A DNA stretch of 36,424 nt. Source: Vulcanimicrobiota bacterium (GTDB taxonomy: Bacteria; Vulcanimicrobiota; Vulcanimicrobiia; Vulcanimicrobiales; Vulcanimicrobiaceae). Positions 6,454-13,977 of the stretch are shown here, piece after piece; the first letter of the stretch is position 1; every line of letters begins with the position of its first letter. The stretch is taken from positions 1-36,424 of the forward strand of contig PLTN01000236.1 in NCBI GenBank assembly GCA_003164495.1, read 5' to 3'. The translations under genes and the position numbers were made by a program. The notes below the pieces were generated by a model that worked only from the letters and a program-made list of their open reading frames with translations, did not search any database and was not told the DNA's origin.

Positions 6454-7332
6454 GTGACGATTCCGATCTGCCCGGGACCCATTCGTGCGACGAAAAGGCC
6501 GTCATATCGGCCGCCGGCCGGCGCGACGGATACACACGCCCACATTTTTGGACCGGTCGGGCGCTTTCCATTCAGCGCCGAGCGCACCTATACACCGGAG
6601 GAATGCACGGCCGAGGATTATGCGACGCTCTTGAGCACGATCGGTTTCCAGCGTGCCGCGCTCGTCCAAGGTGGTGCGCATGGCACCGACAACAGTGCGA
6701 TCATCGATGCAATCGCGCGTAGCGGGGGCAATTACCGGGGCGTGGCCGTCATTGCGCCGGGTCTCGGAACGGATCGGCTCGAGGCGCTGCACGCGAGCGG
6801 CATTCGCGGTGTGCGTCTCTCGACGATGTCCGGCAGCGGGATCCCGTTTTCGCAACTCGAGCGCCTGGCAACGGAAGTCGACGAACTTGGCTGGCACGTG
6901 GTACTGCACTTCAAGGAGGCAAGCGAATTGCTCGATGTGGTACCGGTGCTCGAGCGGATGCGCAATCCATTCGTGCTCGATCACATGGCCCGCATCACGG
7001 CCGAAGAAGGTGTCTCGTCCGCTCCGTTTCGTGCCATCCTGCGTCTACTCGAAACCGACCGCTGTTACGTCAAGCTCGCCAGCATGTACCGGCTCTCCTC
7101 GGAGCCGTATCCGCATCGCGATTTGTTGCCGATGATTCATGCCGTCGTCGCAGCACGGCCGGACCGCGTCATTTGGGGGAGTAACTGGCCGCATCCGATC
7201 CACTACCACGGGGTGATGCCGAACGACGGTGACTTGGTCGACCTCATTCCGCTCTGGGCGCCCGAACCGATCGCCCAGCAGAAGATGCTGGTCGATAATC
7301 CGGCGGAACTCTACGGTTTCGGCAAGCCTTAA
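6454..7332 (+). CDS. LigI-like amidohydrolase (2-pyrone-4,6-dicarboxylate lactonase family)
   Basis: A 292-aa TIM-barrel hydrolase very like LigI. Shared features: GATDTHAHIFGP followed by RFPFSAERTYTPE, ALVQGGAHGTDNSAIIDA, GWHVVLHFK, FVLDHMAR and PDRVIWGSNWPHP, then KMLVDNPAELYGF. LigI opens the lactone ring of 2-pyrone-4,6-dicarboxylate without a metal, using an Asp in WGTDWPHP; here that residue is Asn (WGSNWPHP), so activity or substrate may differ. GTG start at 6454, 7 nt after the SBP stop, with AGGTGAC upstream. Last gene of the 3366-7332 operon. Cytosolic. Substrate probably a lactone or related dicarboxylate. Confidence 0.85.
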   Translation: MTIPICPGPIRATKRPSYRPPAGATDTHAHIFGPVGRFPFSAERTYTPEECTAEDYATLLSTIGFQRAALVQGGAHGTDNSAIIDAIARSGGNYRGVAVIAPGLGTDRLEALHASGIRGVRLSTMSGSGIPFSQLERLATEVDELGWHVVLHFKEASELLDVVPVLERMRNPFVLDHMARITAEEGVSSAPFRAILRLLETDRCYVKLASMYRLSSEPYPHRDLLPMIHAVVAARPDRVIWGSNWPHPIHYHGVMPNDGDLVDLIPLWAPEPIAQQKMLVDNPAELYGFGKP

Positions 7333-7345
7333 TGCCGGCGAGCGC

Positions 7346-8098
7346 TTATACCGCCACCGCTGCAGCTTCTGAAAGCGGCTTATCTGCCGTCACCAGTGAC
7401 GAATCAAACACGTTTTTGGTGGCTTCATAGCATTCGCAGCATGCTTCCGCAAGCTTCCGCACGCTGAGAACTTTCACACTTCCCCGCCGATACGTAATGA
7501 TACCGGCGTTCTGTAACTTCATTGCCGACTGGCTGACCGTTGCGCGCCGAACGCCGAGCATTACCGATAAGAAGTCGTGCGTTAGCGAGAACGTATCCCG
7601 CCCGGCACGATGATGAATCATCATGATCCAACGTGCGCATCGTTCGTCGACGGAGTGCACGGCGTTGCACGCGCATTGTTGCTCGACGAAAAAGCGCTGC
7701 GCTTGCGCAACGCGTCCGATGAGCCGTTCGAATTGACGATCGCCATCGACTGCTGCGAGAAAGTCTCCCTGACCGATACGAGCGATAGCGCCTTCCACCT
7801 GGCATATCGTGGTCCGCAGGATCGTCGCGCCAAATGCAACCTCGACCCCGGAAGCCCCCTCGTTACCGATTGTCCCGACTTCGCAGGTGTTGCCGTCGAG
7901 CATAGTCGTGACGATCGAGAGTACCGCATCGATCGGAAAGTCAACAAACGGGTTGTGTCCTCCAGGCTGTTGGGCGATATCGCCCGATGCCAAGTGAACA
8001 ACCTCAACGTGCTTCACGATTCTCGCTCGAGCGTCGTGTGACAAAGCATCGAGAACGCGATTTCCGCCGGAATAGCGACTCTCCGATATCTCGCTCAT
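7346..8098 (-). CDS. Crp/Fnr-family transcriptional regulator
   Basis: A 250-aa regulator with an N-terminal cyclic-nucleotide-binding-like beta barrel (about residues 10-130, with FVDFPIDAVLSIVTTMLDG) and a C-terminal HTH_Crp domain (about 150-225): HSVDERCARWIMMIHHRAG, LTHDFLSVMLGVRRATVSQSAMKLQNAGII, YRRGSVKVL. The sensor lacks a recognisable cAMP phosphate-binding cassette, so the effector is unknown. Cysteines occur at QQCACN and EACCECYE, but they are not arranged like the Fnr cluster. I chose the ATG at 8098 because AGGG lies 6 nt upstream; a start at 8161 is also possible but has no ribosome site. Convergent with the LigI-like gene; divergent from a small hypothetical gene. Confidence 0.88.
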   Translation of the reverse strand: MSEISESRYSGGNRVLDALSHDARARIVKHVEVVHLASGDIAQQPGGHNPFVDFPIDAVLSIVTTMLDGNTCEVGTIGNEGASGVEVAFGATILRTTICQVEGAIARIGQGDFLAAVDGDRQFERLIGRVAQAQRFFVEQQCACNAVHSVDERCARWIMMIHHRAGRDTFSLTHDFLSVMLGVRRATVSQSAMKLQNAGIITYRRGSVKVLSVRKLAEACCECYEATKNVFDSSLVTADKPLSEAAAVAV

Positions 8099-8256
8099 GA
8101 TCAGCCCTGCTCGGAAGATAGCCGAATTCCTATTGCTAGATGTCGTGGTACGCTCGGCCATTATACGTACCGACAGGATAATGCTCTTTTGGTACTCTTA
8201 GCTTCTGATCAGCCATTAGACGACATTCGCTCGGTTGGCCAGCGGAAGAGAAGACA

Positions 8257-8517
8257 ATGCTACAGCCTCTAAATTGGCGGCTCACGGTGAGCTTGAGAGA
8301 TGGCGCATACGCTCAAACGGCAACGATGGATTTTGTGCACCGCGAGACGCTCGATCCGCAGCTCGCGCAATTGTTGTTCAAGGCACGCAATAAGGACTGG
8401 GCAAAGCTCTTCGAATTTAGGAACGAGTCCGGAGAACTCTTAGCCTTTCGGGCGACCACATACGGTTCGCACTCCGTTACCGCCGTCGACAGCATCGGGC
8501 TCGACCGCAAGCGGTAA
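8257..8517 (+). CDS. Small hypothetical protein (86 aa)
   Basis: I do not recognise this protein. It is 86 aa, soluble, with mixed charge and no signal peptide or membrane helix. An AGAGAAG stretch 5-6 nt before the ATG is a plausible ribosome site. The sequence (RDGAYAQTATMDFVHRETLDPQLAQ, then a region rich in aromatic and charged residues ending DSIGLDRKR) looks like a real folded domain rather than a shadow frame. It is divergent from the Crp/Fnr gene and could be its target. Moderately sure it is coding. Confidence 0.5.
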   Translation: MLQPLNWRLTVSLRDGAYAQTATMDFVHRETLDPQLAQLLFKARNKDWAKLFEFRNESGELLAFRATTYGSHSVTAVDSIGLDRKR

Positions 8518-8546
8518 GGAGGGCGGCTCGGCCAAGTGATCGTTTG

Positions 8547-9638
8547 CTACGCATCGATGATGATCTTGAGGGCCTTTGTGCTGGCCGCCCGGCTGAAGGC
8601 GTCGTAGGCGTCATCGATCTTATCGATCGTGAAGTGGTGCGTGATGAGTTGCTTCGCATCGATCTTCTTGGCTGCGAACGCCTTCAGTAGCATCGGCGTC
8701 GTAACGGTGTCGACGAGTCGTGTTGTGATCGCGATGTTTTGAGACCACAGCCGTTCGAGGTGCAGATCGACTTTGGCACCGTGAACGCCGATGTTGGCGA
8801 TCGTGCCGCCCGGGGCCACAATGTCCTGACAGAGTTCGAACGTGGTTGGGAGACCGACGGCCTCGATCGCGGTATCGACGCCGCGGCCACCGGTAAGCTC
8901 CATCAGCTTCGCGGCGGCGTTTCCGTCAGTGCTATTGATCGTCTTTGTTGCGCCGAAACGACTGGCGACGGCAAGACGGTTGTCATCAAGGTCGATCGAG
9001 ATGATCTCGGCCGGCGAGAAGAATTGCGCCGTCAGCAGGGCCGCGAGCCCGACGGGACCGGCGCCGACGATGGCTACCGTTGTACCCGGCTGGACCTTTC
9101 CATTGAGCACACCGCATTCGAAGCCGGTAGGCAGGATGTCGCTGAACATTACGAGCGCATCCTCGTCGCTGCCCGCGGGTATCGCGTAGAGGCTCGTATC
9201 GGCGTATGGAATGCGGACGAATTCCGCTTGCGTTCCGTCGATCTCGTTGCCCAGGATCCAGCCACCCGTCGTGCAGTGCGAATACATTCCGCGGCGGCAG
9301 TAGTCGCACTTACCGCACGAGGAGATGCACGAGATCACGACCGGGTCGCCGACCTTGAATTGAGAAACGCCGGAGCCGATCTCGACCACGGTGCCGACGC
9401 CCTCATGTCCGAGAGTGCGGCCCGGAACACACGTCGGCACGTCACCCTTGATAATATGGAGGTCCGAGCCGCAGATCGTCGTCTTGCGCACTTTCACGAC
9501 CGCGTCGCCGGGCGCGGCGATAGCCGGGATCGGCTTATGTTGAAGCGCTTTCTTACCGGGGCCGAGATAGACCAAGGCCTTCATCGTTTTCGTCGTCGCT
9601 ACGATCGGCAGAACGGCGTCGTTGGTGAGTGTCGTCAT
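8547..9638 (-). CDS. Zinc-dependent alcohol dehydrogenase (MDR family)
   Basis: A 363-aa medium-chain dehydrogenase. Catalytic zinc ligands: Cys56 (TICGSDLH), His78 and Glu79 (GHEGVG). Structural zinc: Cys108, 111, 114 and 122 (CGKCDYCRRGMYSHC). Rossmann motif GAGPVG at 192-197 with an Asp-rich segment after it (SIDLDDNRL), suggesting NAD preference. Start at 9638 with AGGAAC upstream; an internal MKALVYLGPGKKAL at residue 19 is the more usual family N-terminus, so the first 18 residues may be an extension. It oxidises an alcohol to an aldehyde or ketone, or the reverse; substrate unknown. It lies 14 nt downstream of the DoxX gene, the two forming an operon. Confidence 0.92.
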   Translation of the reverse strand: MTTLTNDAVLPIVATTKTMKALVYLGPGKKALQHKPIPAIAAPGDAVVKVRKTTICGSDLHIIKGDVPTCVPGRTLGHEGVGTVVEIGSGVSQFKVGDPVVISCISSCGKCDYCRRGMYSHCTTGGWILGNEIDGTQAEFVRIPYADTSLYAIPAGSDEDALVMFSDILPTGFECGVLNGKVQPGTTVAIVGAGPVGLAALLTAQFFSPAEIISIDLDDNRLAVASRFGATKTINSTDGNAAAKLMELTGGRGVDTAIEAVGLPTTFELCQDIVAPGGTIANIGVHGAKVDLHLERLWSQNIAITTRLVDTVTTPMLLKAFAAKKIDAKQLITHHFTIDKIDDAYDAFSRAASTKALKIIIDA

Positions 9639-9652
9639 ATGTGTTCCTGTTC

Positions 9653-10213
9653 CTAAATCGGCTTCGGTTGCAGTTCCGGGACGGGTTTGCGTTGCCACGG
9701 CGTACCGAGGCGAGGCAGAACAAATCGGTCGAGACCCCACCAACCGGCGGTCTTCCATGCCAGCACCAACAGCGATGCGAAGGCGAATAGAATTGGGTTG
9801 ATGCTGACGGTGCCGCCGAGCAGATAGCTCGCATTCATTGCGGTCCCGAAGAAAGCGGCAATGCCGGTGAAGAGGCCGAGGATCAGGCCGAGGCCGACAA
9901 ATAGCTCGCCGTAGCTGACGAGAACGCTCCAGAACGCGGCATGCGGAAGAACGGCGTCCCTAAGGAACGTCGCGTACCAGCCTTGCACGTCGGGATTCGC
10001 TCCGGTTGTTTTTGCGAGGGATCCCGCGAGCCAACCCGTCAGCGCGGTGCCGGCTTTGTCGCCGCCCCAAACGGGGCTCGACACTTTGGCAAACCCTTCG
10101 CTCAGCCATTGCCAGCCGACGTATATGCGCACGATCAGCCATACCCAGGACCAGCGCACGTCGTCGAATAGGGCGCGGGCCAGCGGCGGGTCGGTAATAG
10201 GCGGGCTCGACAT
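9653..10213 (-). CDS. DoxX/DoxD-family membrane protein
   Basis: A 186-aa integral membrane protein with about four helices: WVWLIVRIYVGWQWLSEGFAKV (the DoxX signature helix), FWSVLVSYGELFVGLGLILGLF, AAFFGTAMNASYLLGGT and PILFAFASLLVLAWKTAGWWG. DoxX-type proteins are linked to thiosulfate:quinone oxidoreductase in archaea, but bacterial members are usually of unknown, redox- or stress-related role. First gene of a two-gene operon with the alcohol dehydrogenase downstream. The ATG at 10213 is the natural start. A quinone-linked electron route for the dehydrogenase is possible but only inferred from linkage. Confidence 0.85.
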   Translation of the reverse strand: MSSPPITDPPLARALFDDVRWSWVWLIVRIYVGWQWLSEGFAKVSSPVWGGDKAGTALTGWLAGSLAKTTGANPDVQGWYATFLRDAVLPHAAFWSVLVSYGELFVGLGLILGLFTGIAAFFGTAMNASYLLGGTVSINPILFAFASLLVLAWKTAGWWGLDRFVLPRLGTPWQRKPVPELQPKPI

Positions 10214-10392
10214 CGGAAGTCTCCGTTTCGGACGTCAATGAGGGGTTGCCGCGTATCTGACAAAATCCGCGGCAGACGTCGATTGGAGCCTGCCGTCGTC
10301 GATGGCCGTAACCACCACGTACCCATTATGCTGCAAACGTACCATCTCTAGCGATGCGCCGCGTCGAGTGGGGCCCCATGAAGATGTTGTGA

Positions 10393-10425
10393 AGCGGCGT
10401 CTTCCGGAAACGGAAAGAAGCCGCT
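10393..10425 (+). other. Strong RNA hairpin with GAAA tetraloop
   Basis: AGCGGC pairs with GCCGCT; inside, CTTCCG pairs with CGGAAAG with one bulged A, closing on a GAAA loop (10407-10410), a stable GNRA-type tetraloop. It ends 14 nt before the ATG at 10440. There is no T-run after it, so it is not a standard terminator. It could be a 5'-leader structure, or DNA flanking a promoter if transcription begins at the ATG. Confidence 0.4.
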
Positions 10426-10439
10426 GCTACTCTCCAGCT

Positions 10440-10652
10440 ATGTCTACATTCAGGCAAGGCATAATCACCGCGTTCGCCATCGGCACGATGCTGAACGCCT
10501 GGGTGTTGTTCGGCGCCGCCGGCGGCTACAAATATTACGGTAACGTGATGCCGCTGGACGTAGGTGGCGCCGAACAGTTCGCCATCTGGATCGAAGTAGC
10601 GCTGATCGTGATCGGCATCATTGCATGGTGCTTTTCGCGCGCGAGGACGTGA
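10440..10652 (+). CDS. Small two-helix membrane protein (70 aa), hypothetical
   Basis: A 70-aa protein with two predicted membrane helices: QGIITAFAIGTMLNAWVLFGAAGG and FAIWIEVALIVIGIIAWCF, a short loop containing KYYGNVMPLDVGG, and a basic tail (SRART). Not recognised. There is no Shine-Dalgarno sequence; instead TACTCT (10428-10433) ends 7 nt before the ATG, which would place transcription start on the A of the ATG (leaderless). A strong hairpin lies just upstream. Its stop is 10 nt from the stop of the convergent secreted-protein gene. Confidence 0.55.
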   Translation: MSTFRQGIITAFAIGTMLNAWVLFGAAGGYKYYGNVMPLDVGGAEQFAIWIEVALIVIGIIAWCFSRART

Positions 10653-10662
10653 CGCAAGGCCC

Positions 10663-11319
10663 CTAGGGGCTCTCGAAGATCGTGCTCGCGATGGGCCCAT
10701 CAAGAACGTATGGACCGGTGGTGCAGACCGCGTCGAGCGCGTAGCGCGGCATGGTAATCCGGATCTGTTCGCTTCGCGGCAGCGAATAGCGTTCAACGCG
10801 CTGGTTCTCGATGGTAATCTGAATACTCGAGCCGTCTCGATAGAACCACTCTACGCCGACTGGGCTGAGTCCGTTGACGAGAAGGTCGAACGTGACATGC
10901 GAGATCGTGCCGGTAGTTTTGGGCATCGCATCGAGGTGGTATGCCGCCGCACCATCATGCTTCGCCGATTTCGCGGAGAAGACACGATAGTTCGCCGGCC
11001 AAGTTTGCGGTATCGTGTCGAGCCCGACGTAGTTACGACCGAAAAAGCGGCGGAGGATACGCGGGACACTGGTAATGATAAGTGCTTGTTTATTCGGTGC
11101 TTGAAAGTAGGTCGTGGCGTTGGCGCTGAATCGGAGCGGAAGCGGCCGTCGCAGATGCACGGCGAAGTGAAGTGGGACGGAATACGATCCAGGCTGACGA
11201 TTGAGCTCAGCCGAGCGCGCCAGCAGATAGTTACCGTCCAGTGCTGAGACACTTGACGGCGACATCGCTAGTGTCACCGACAGGGCACAGACCAGCTTTG
11301 CGAGCGCGAACGTTTTCAT
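10663..11319 (-). CDS. Secreted LolA-like hypothetical protein
   Basis: A 218-aa exported protein: signal peptide MKTFALAKLVCALSVTLAM...SVSA, cleaved before LDGNY. The mature part alternates short beta strands (SYSVPLHFAVHLRR, LPLRFSANATTYFQAP, QALIITSVPRI, THVTFDLLVNG-like and SSIQITIENQRV) in a way that recalls the LolA/LppX half-barrel or outer-membrane lipoprotein-sorting proteins. No lipobox. Name and ligand are uncertain; a lipid-binding role would be an inference from fold resemblance only. Start ATG 11319. A stand-alone gene, convergent with the small membrane protein. Confidence 0.7.
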   Translation of the reverse strand: MKTFALAKLVCALSVTLAMSPSSVSALDGNYLLARSAELNRQPGSYSVPLHFAVHLRRPLPLRFSANATTYFQAPNKQALIITSVPRILRRFFGRNYVGLDTIPQTWPANYRVFSAKSAKHDGAAAYHLDAMPKTTGTISHVTFDLLVNGLSPVGVEWFYRDGSSIQITIENQRVERYSLPRSEQIRITMPRYALDAVCTTGPYVLDGPIASTIFESP

Positions 11320-11411
11320 CGTTCAGCGCATGAACTTAGGCGCGTTCCCTGGCGCTAAATCGGTTCATAGGCGAGAACCTAGCGGCCGGCGATGAAGGCC
11401 CGATGAAGAAG

Positions 11412-12305
11412 TTAGTACGCGACCTTCACATCGGGGCGCGGAGCGGCGACGGCTAGTAACCGGCGGCGTAGTGCCAAAGGGCTTGGGCACTTGACGTCGC
11501 GGGCGATGCCGACGAATGCCATGAGCCTGATGGTGAGCCAGGTGATGTCGAATTCGAACCACCGCAGACCGTGGCGCGCAGAAAACGGGAAGGCGTGGTG
11601 GTTATTGTGCCAGCCCTCGCCCCAGGCGACGAGCGCAACCCACCAATTGTTCGTCGACTGATCGCTGCCGGGAGCACGATAGGTCTTGTATCCGAACAGG
11701 TGCGCCGCGCTGTTGACGAGCCAGGTCGCGTGATATGTCACGACCAGCCGCACGAAGATGCCCCAAATGACCCAAGACCAGCCGCCGGCGAAGAACAGCG
11801 CGATGCCGAGCGCAACTTGCAATGCCGGCACCGCCGCGTCGAGGAAGCGATAATAGGGATCCGCCGCGAGATCGGGCGCAAAACGGCGTTCAGCGTCGCG
11901 CGTCAGCTTGGCAGGGTTAGGCCGGTAGAGCCATTGGACGTGACTCCACAGGAAGCCGCGCCGCGAGTCGTGCGGGTCGCGTTCCGTATCTGAAAAGGCG
12001 TGATGTGCGCGATGCGTTGCGACCCACGAGATCGGACCGCCCTGCATCGAAAGGGCGCCGACCGTCGCGATCGCGTACTCGACCAACCGTGGGACGCGCA
12101 TGCTGCGATGGGTGAGCAGGCGATGGTAGCCGAGGCAGACGCCGATGGCGCCGGTGAGATAGTAGAGCCCAAAGGCAACGAACAAAGCCGGCCAGGAGAA
12201 GAAGACCGGAAACACCGCGGCGCACGCGCCGAGATGAATCGCGAGCAGCGCGAGCGCCGTTGGAATGGACCCTTCGCCGGCGGAAGAAGCCTTTTCGTTC
12301 GACAA
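11412..12305 (-). CDS. Acyl-CoA/acyl-lipid delta9-type fatty acid desaturase
   Basis: A 297-aa membrane di-iron desaturase with the three histidine boxes of the stearoyl-CoA desaturase type: HRLLTH (61-66), HRAHH (98-102) and HNNHH (233-237). Hydrophobic segments lie at about 16-58, 74-90 and 157-195. It introduces a cis double bond into a saturated fatty acyl chain, using oxygen and electrons from ferredoxin or cytochrome b5-like carriers. The start is TTG at 12305, one nucleotide after the TAA of the upstream small gene (TAAGTTG), so translation is probably coupled. Likely role: membrane fluidity control. Confidence 0.92.
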   Translation of the reverse strand: MSNEKASSAGEGSIPTALALLAIHLGACAAVFPVFFSWPALFVAFGLYYLTGAIGVCLGYHRLLTHRSMRVPRLVEYAIATVGALSMQGGPISWVATHRAHHAFSDTERDPHDSRRGFLWSHVQWLYRPNPAKLTRDAERRFAPDLAADPYYRFLDAAVPALQVALGIALFFAGGWSWVIWGIFVRLVVTYHATWLVNSAAHLFGYKTYRAPGSDQSTNNWWVALVAWGEGWHNNHHAFPFSARHGLRWFEFDITWLTIRLMAFVGIARDVKCPSPLALRRRLLAVAAPRPDVKVAY

Positions 12306-12306
12306 C

Positions 12307-12528
12307 TTAGTTTGGCGAAGCTCGAACGATCGAGACTGCGTCCGCGATGCGGACCTTCCCGCCGTCGAGAATGGCCGGCATACTGCGGCCGGCGTTCAGC
12401 TGCGCCCATTGACCGTCGACCTTCTGTAGGAGACCGACCCGGTGCGTTCCGTCAGATAAGGTCAGATCGATGATGTTACCGATCCAGGGCTCAAGCGTCG
12501 CTTCGCTGATTACACGCACATTTTCCAT
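12307..12528 (-). CDS. Small Sm/SH3-like protein coupled to the desaturase
   Basis: A 73-aa protein starting at ATG 12528, with AGAGGG 6 nt upstream. The central part, IGNIIDLTLSDGTHRVGLLQKVDG, looks like the first strands of an Sm/Hfq- or SH3-like small barrel, followed by GGKVRIADAVSIVRA. Not recognised as a named family. Its stop is separated from the desaturase start by a single base, so it may help control that gene, possibly as an RNA- or protein-binding partner. This is inference from position and the barrel-like pattern. Confidence 0.7.
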   Translation of the reverse strand: MENVRVISEATLEPWIGNIIDLTLSDGTHRVGLLQKVDGQWAQLNAGRSMPAILDGGKVRIADAVSIVRASPN

Positions 12529-12608
12529 TACCAACCCTCTAACACCATGAGTTACGTATTCGTTGCAAAAACACCGGCTGAGTTCCGTTTAGAACGCTGC
12601 TTGCTCGG

Positions 12609-12755
12609 CTAGCTATAACCATGCACTATGAGGCCATTCCGGCTTTTCCGGACAAGCGCGCTCGAAAGCGGAACATCGTGCATGCGATCGTCGAGACGCC
12701 GATGGGCAGCCGGCACAAGTATGCCTTGAACAATGAACTCGGGATTATCGCCCAT
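12609..12755 (-). CDS. Possible very small protein (48 aa)
   Basis: A short frame beginning ATG GGC GAT AAT at 12755 with AAAGGA 7 nt upstream. The product (MGDNPEFIVQGILVPAAH... ending NGLIVHGYS) is not recognised. It is the only reasonable coding candidate in the 398-nt stretch between the small Sm-like gene (start 12528) and the nitrilase (stop 12927). The good ribosome site is the main support; the rest of that stretch shows nothing I can name. Confidence 0.35.
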   Translation of the reverse strand: MGDNPEFIVQGILVPAAHRRLDDRMHDVPLSSALVRKSRNGLIVHGYS

Positions 12756-12926
12756 CACGACATCCTTTCCCGATGACTTGCGCTGGCCGTTGTTGTTTGA
12801 TCGGCGTGCGGGTCGTGGGTAAAAGAGCAGTTTGAAGACGCTCTTAGGTCCGCGGTCGACGGTGCCCACTCGCCGCTGGTGATCGACTTGATGATGCAGT
12901 AGCCGCCGCGCGCGCTTGAGCCCGGC

Positions 12927-13811
12927 CTAGTCGAAGATAACCGGCGACATCGGCTGTTCGTTGACGTGAAGCGTGAAGATATCGGGGCGAGCGTAATGGC
13001 CGACGACGTCGAGATCGTACTTCCCACGGATAATCGAACGCAGATCGACCTCGGCAATAGCGACGTGTTCGCCGTCAAAGCTCGGTGCGACGAGGACCTC
13101 ACCGAACGGGTCGATGATGCACGACCCGCCGCGGATGAGCACCCCCCCGCCGTCCCCGGTGAGATACTGGCAGGCCGAGAGCACGAAGCATCGGCCTTCG
13201 ACGGCAATCGTGCGCATCGTCGGCAGCCAAACGTCACGGTCATCGACCGTCGGGGCGCAATAGAGCTCTACCCCCTTGGCGTACATTGCCGCGCGTAGCA
13301 GCGGCATATAGTTTTCCCAGCAAATCACGCTGCCGATGTTCCCGAGCGGCGTCGGGGTCACGTGCAATGTCGAGCCGTCGCCAAACCCCCACACCAAACG
13401 CTCGAGCGCGGTCGGCATCACCTTGCGGTGTTTGGCCATGAGCTCTCCGGCTGAGCCGAACAGCAGCGAGCTACAGTAGAGGGTGCCGCCGTCGCGTTCG
13501 ATCGCGCCCACGACGAGATGGGCGTGATGCTTGCGCGCGATCTCGCCGATCTGCTCCGTCTCGGCGCCGGGTACGTCAATCGCGCTCGAAAAATAGCGCG
13601 CAAAATCCTCGCGTCCCTGCGGGGTGCGGCTTCCCAGCCGGGCGCCGAAATCGAACCCCTTCGGATAGCCGCCGATGAACGCTTCGGGGAAGACCACCAG
13701 GCTCGCGCCCTCGGCAACCGCCGCGGAAGTCCAGTCTGCAAGCTTGGCGATGCTGGCCGGGGTGTCGAAAAGCACGGATCCCGCCTGGACCACGGCGGCG
13801 CGAAACGTCAT
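12927..13811 (-). CDS. Nitrilase (carbon-nitrogen hydrolase, branch 1)
   Basis: A 294-aa enzyme with the full catalytic triad of the nitrilase superfamily: Glu43 (VVFPEAF), Lys130 (KHRKVMPT) and Cys164 (SVICWENYMPLLR). C-W-E-N-Y with a following MPLLR is the signature of true nitrilases, which turn R-CN into R-COOH and ammonia, rather than amidases. HRKVMPTALERLVWGFGDG also matches nitrilases. Cytosolic. The ATG at 13811 is used; a TTG at 13820 with GGGG just upstream is an alternative start. A structured element lies about 55 nt upstream. Substrate (arylaceto-, aromatic or aliphatic nitrile) cannot be decided. Confidence 0.92.
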   Translation of the reverse strand: MTFRAAVVQAGSVLFDTPASIAKLADWTSAAVAEGASLVVFPEAFIGGYPKGFDFGARLGSRTPQGREDFARYFSSAIDVPGAETEQIGEIARKHHAHLVVGAIERDGGTLYCSSLLFGSAGELMAKHRKVMPTALERLVWGFGDGSTLHVTPTPLGNIGSVICWENYMPLLRAAMYAKGVELYCAPTVDDRDVWLPTMRTIAVEGRCFVLSACQYLTGDGGGVLIRGGSCIIDPFGEVLVAPSFDGEHVAIAEVDLRSIIRGKYDLDVVGHYARPDIFTLHVNEQPMSPVIFD

Positions 13812-13866
13812 CAACCGCAATTGCCCCGAGAGATTTCGGCTGCCTTCTAAGCGATAGCTTCCGGAT

Positions 13867-13914
13867 GCTTCAAGGCGGCGCTTTCATTAAGCGCCCATCG
13901 CGCGCTTTTGAAGC
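13867..13914. promoter_or_regulatory. Nested inverted repeats upstream of the nitrilase gene
   Basis: An inner perfect repeat GGCGCTT-N5-AAGCGCC (13877-13895) lies inside an outer perfect repeat GCTTCAA (13867-13873) / TTGAAGC (13908-13914). The block sits in the gap between the divergent nitrilase (start 13811) and zinc-ribbon gene (start 13978). It could be a double operator or, on the minus strand, a structured 5' leader of the nitrilase mRNA. No T-run follows on either strand, so it is not a terminator. Confidence 0.45.
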
Positions 13915-13977
13915 TGGGGTGTGTCTGGTAGTTCACCAGCATTTGCGTGATTGTTTAAGTCCCGCGACGCGCTGGGT

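Noticed and set aside
8167-8195. GTACC-N19-GGTAC repeat upstream of the Crp/Fnr gene
   Set aside because: Short arms with long spacing; no second copy and no match to a Crp/Fnr site.
10659-10670. GCCCCTAGGGGC palindrome between two convergent genes as a terminator
   Set aside because: As RNA it allows only a 4-bp stem with 4-nt loop and has no T-run on either side; it also includes the stop codon of the minus-strand gene.
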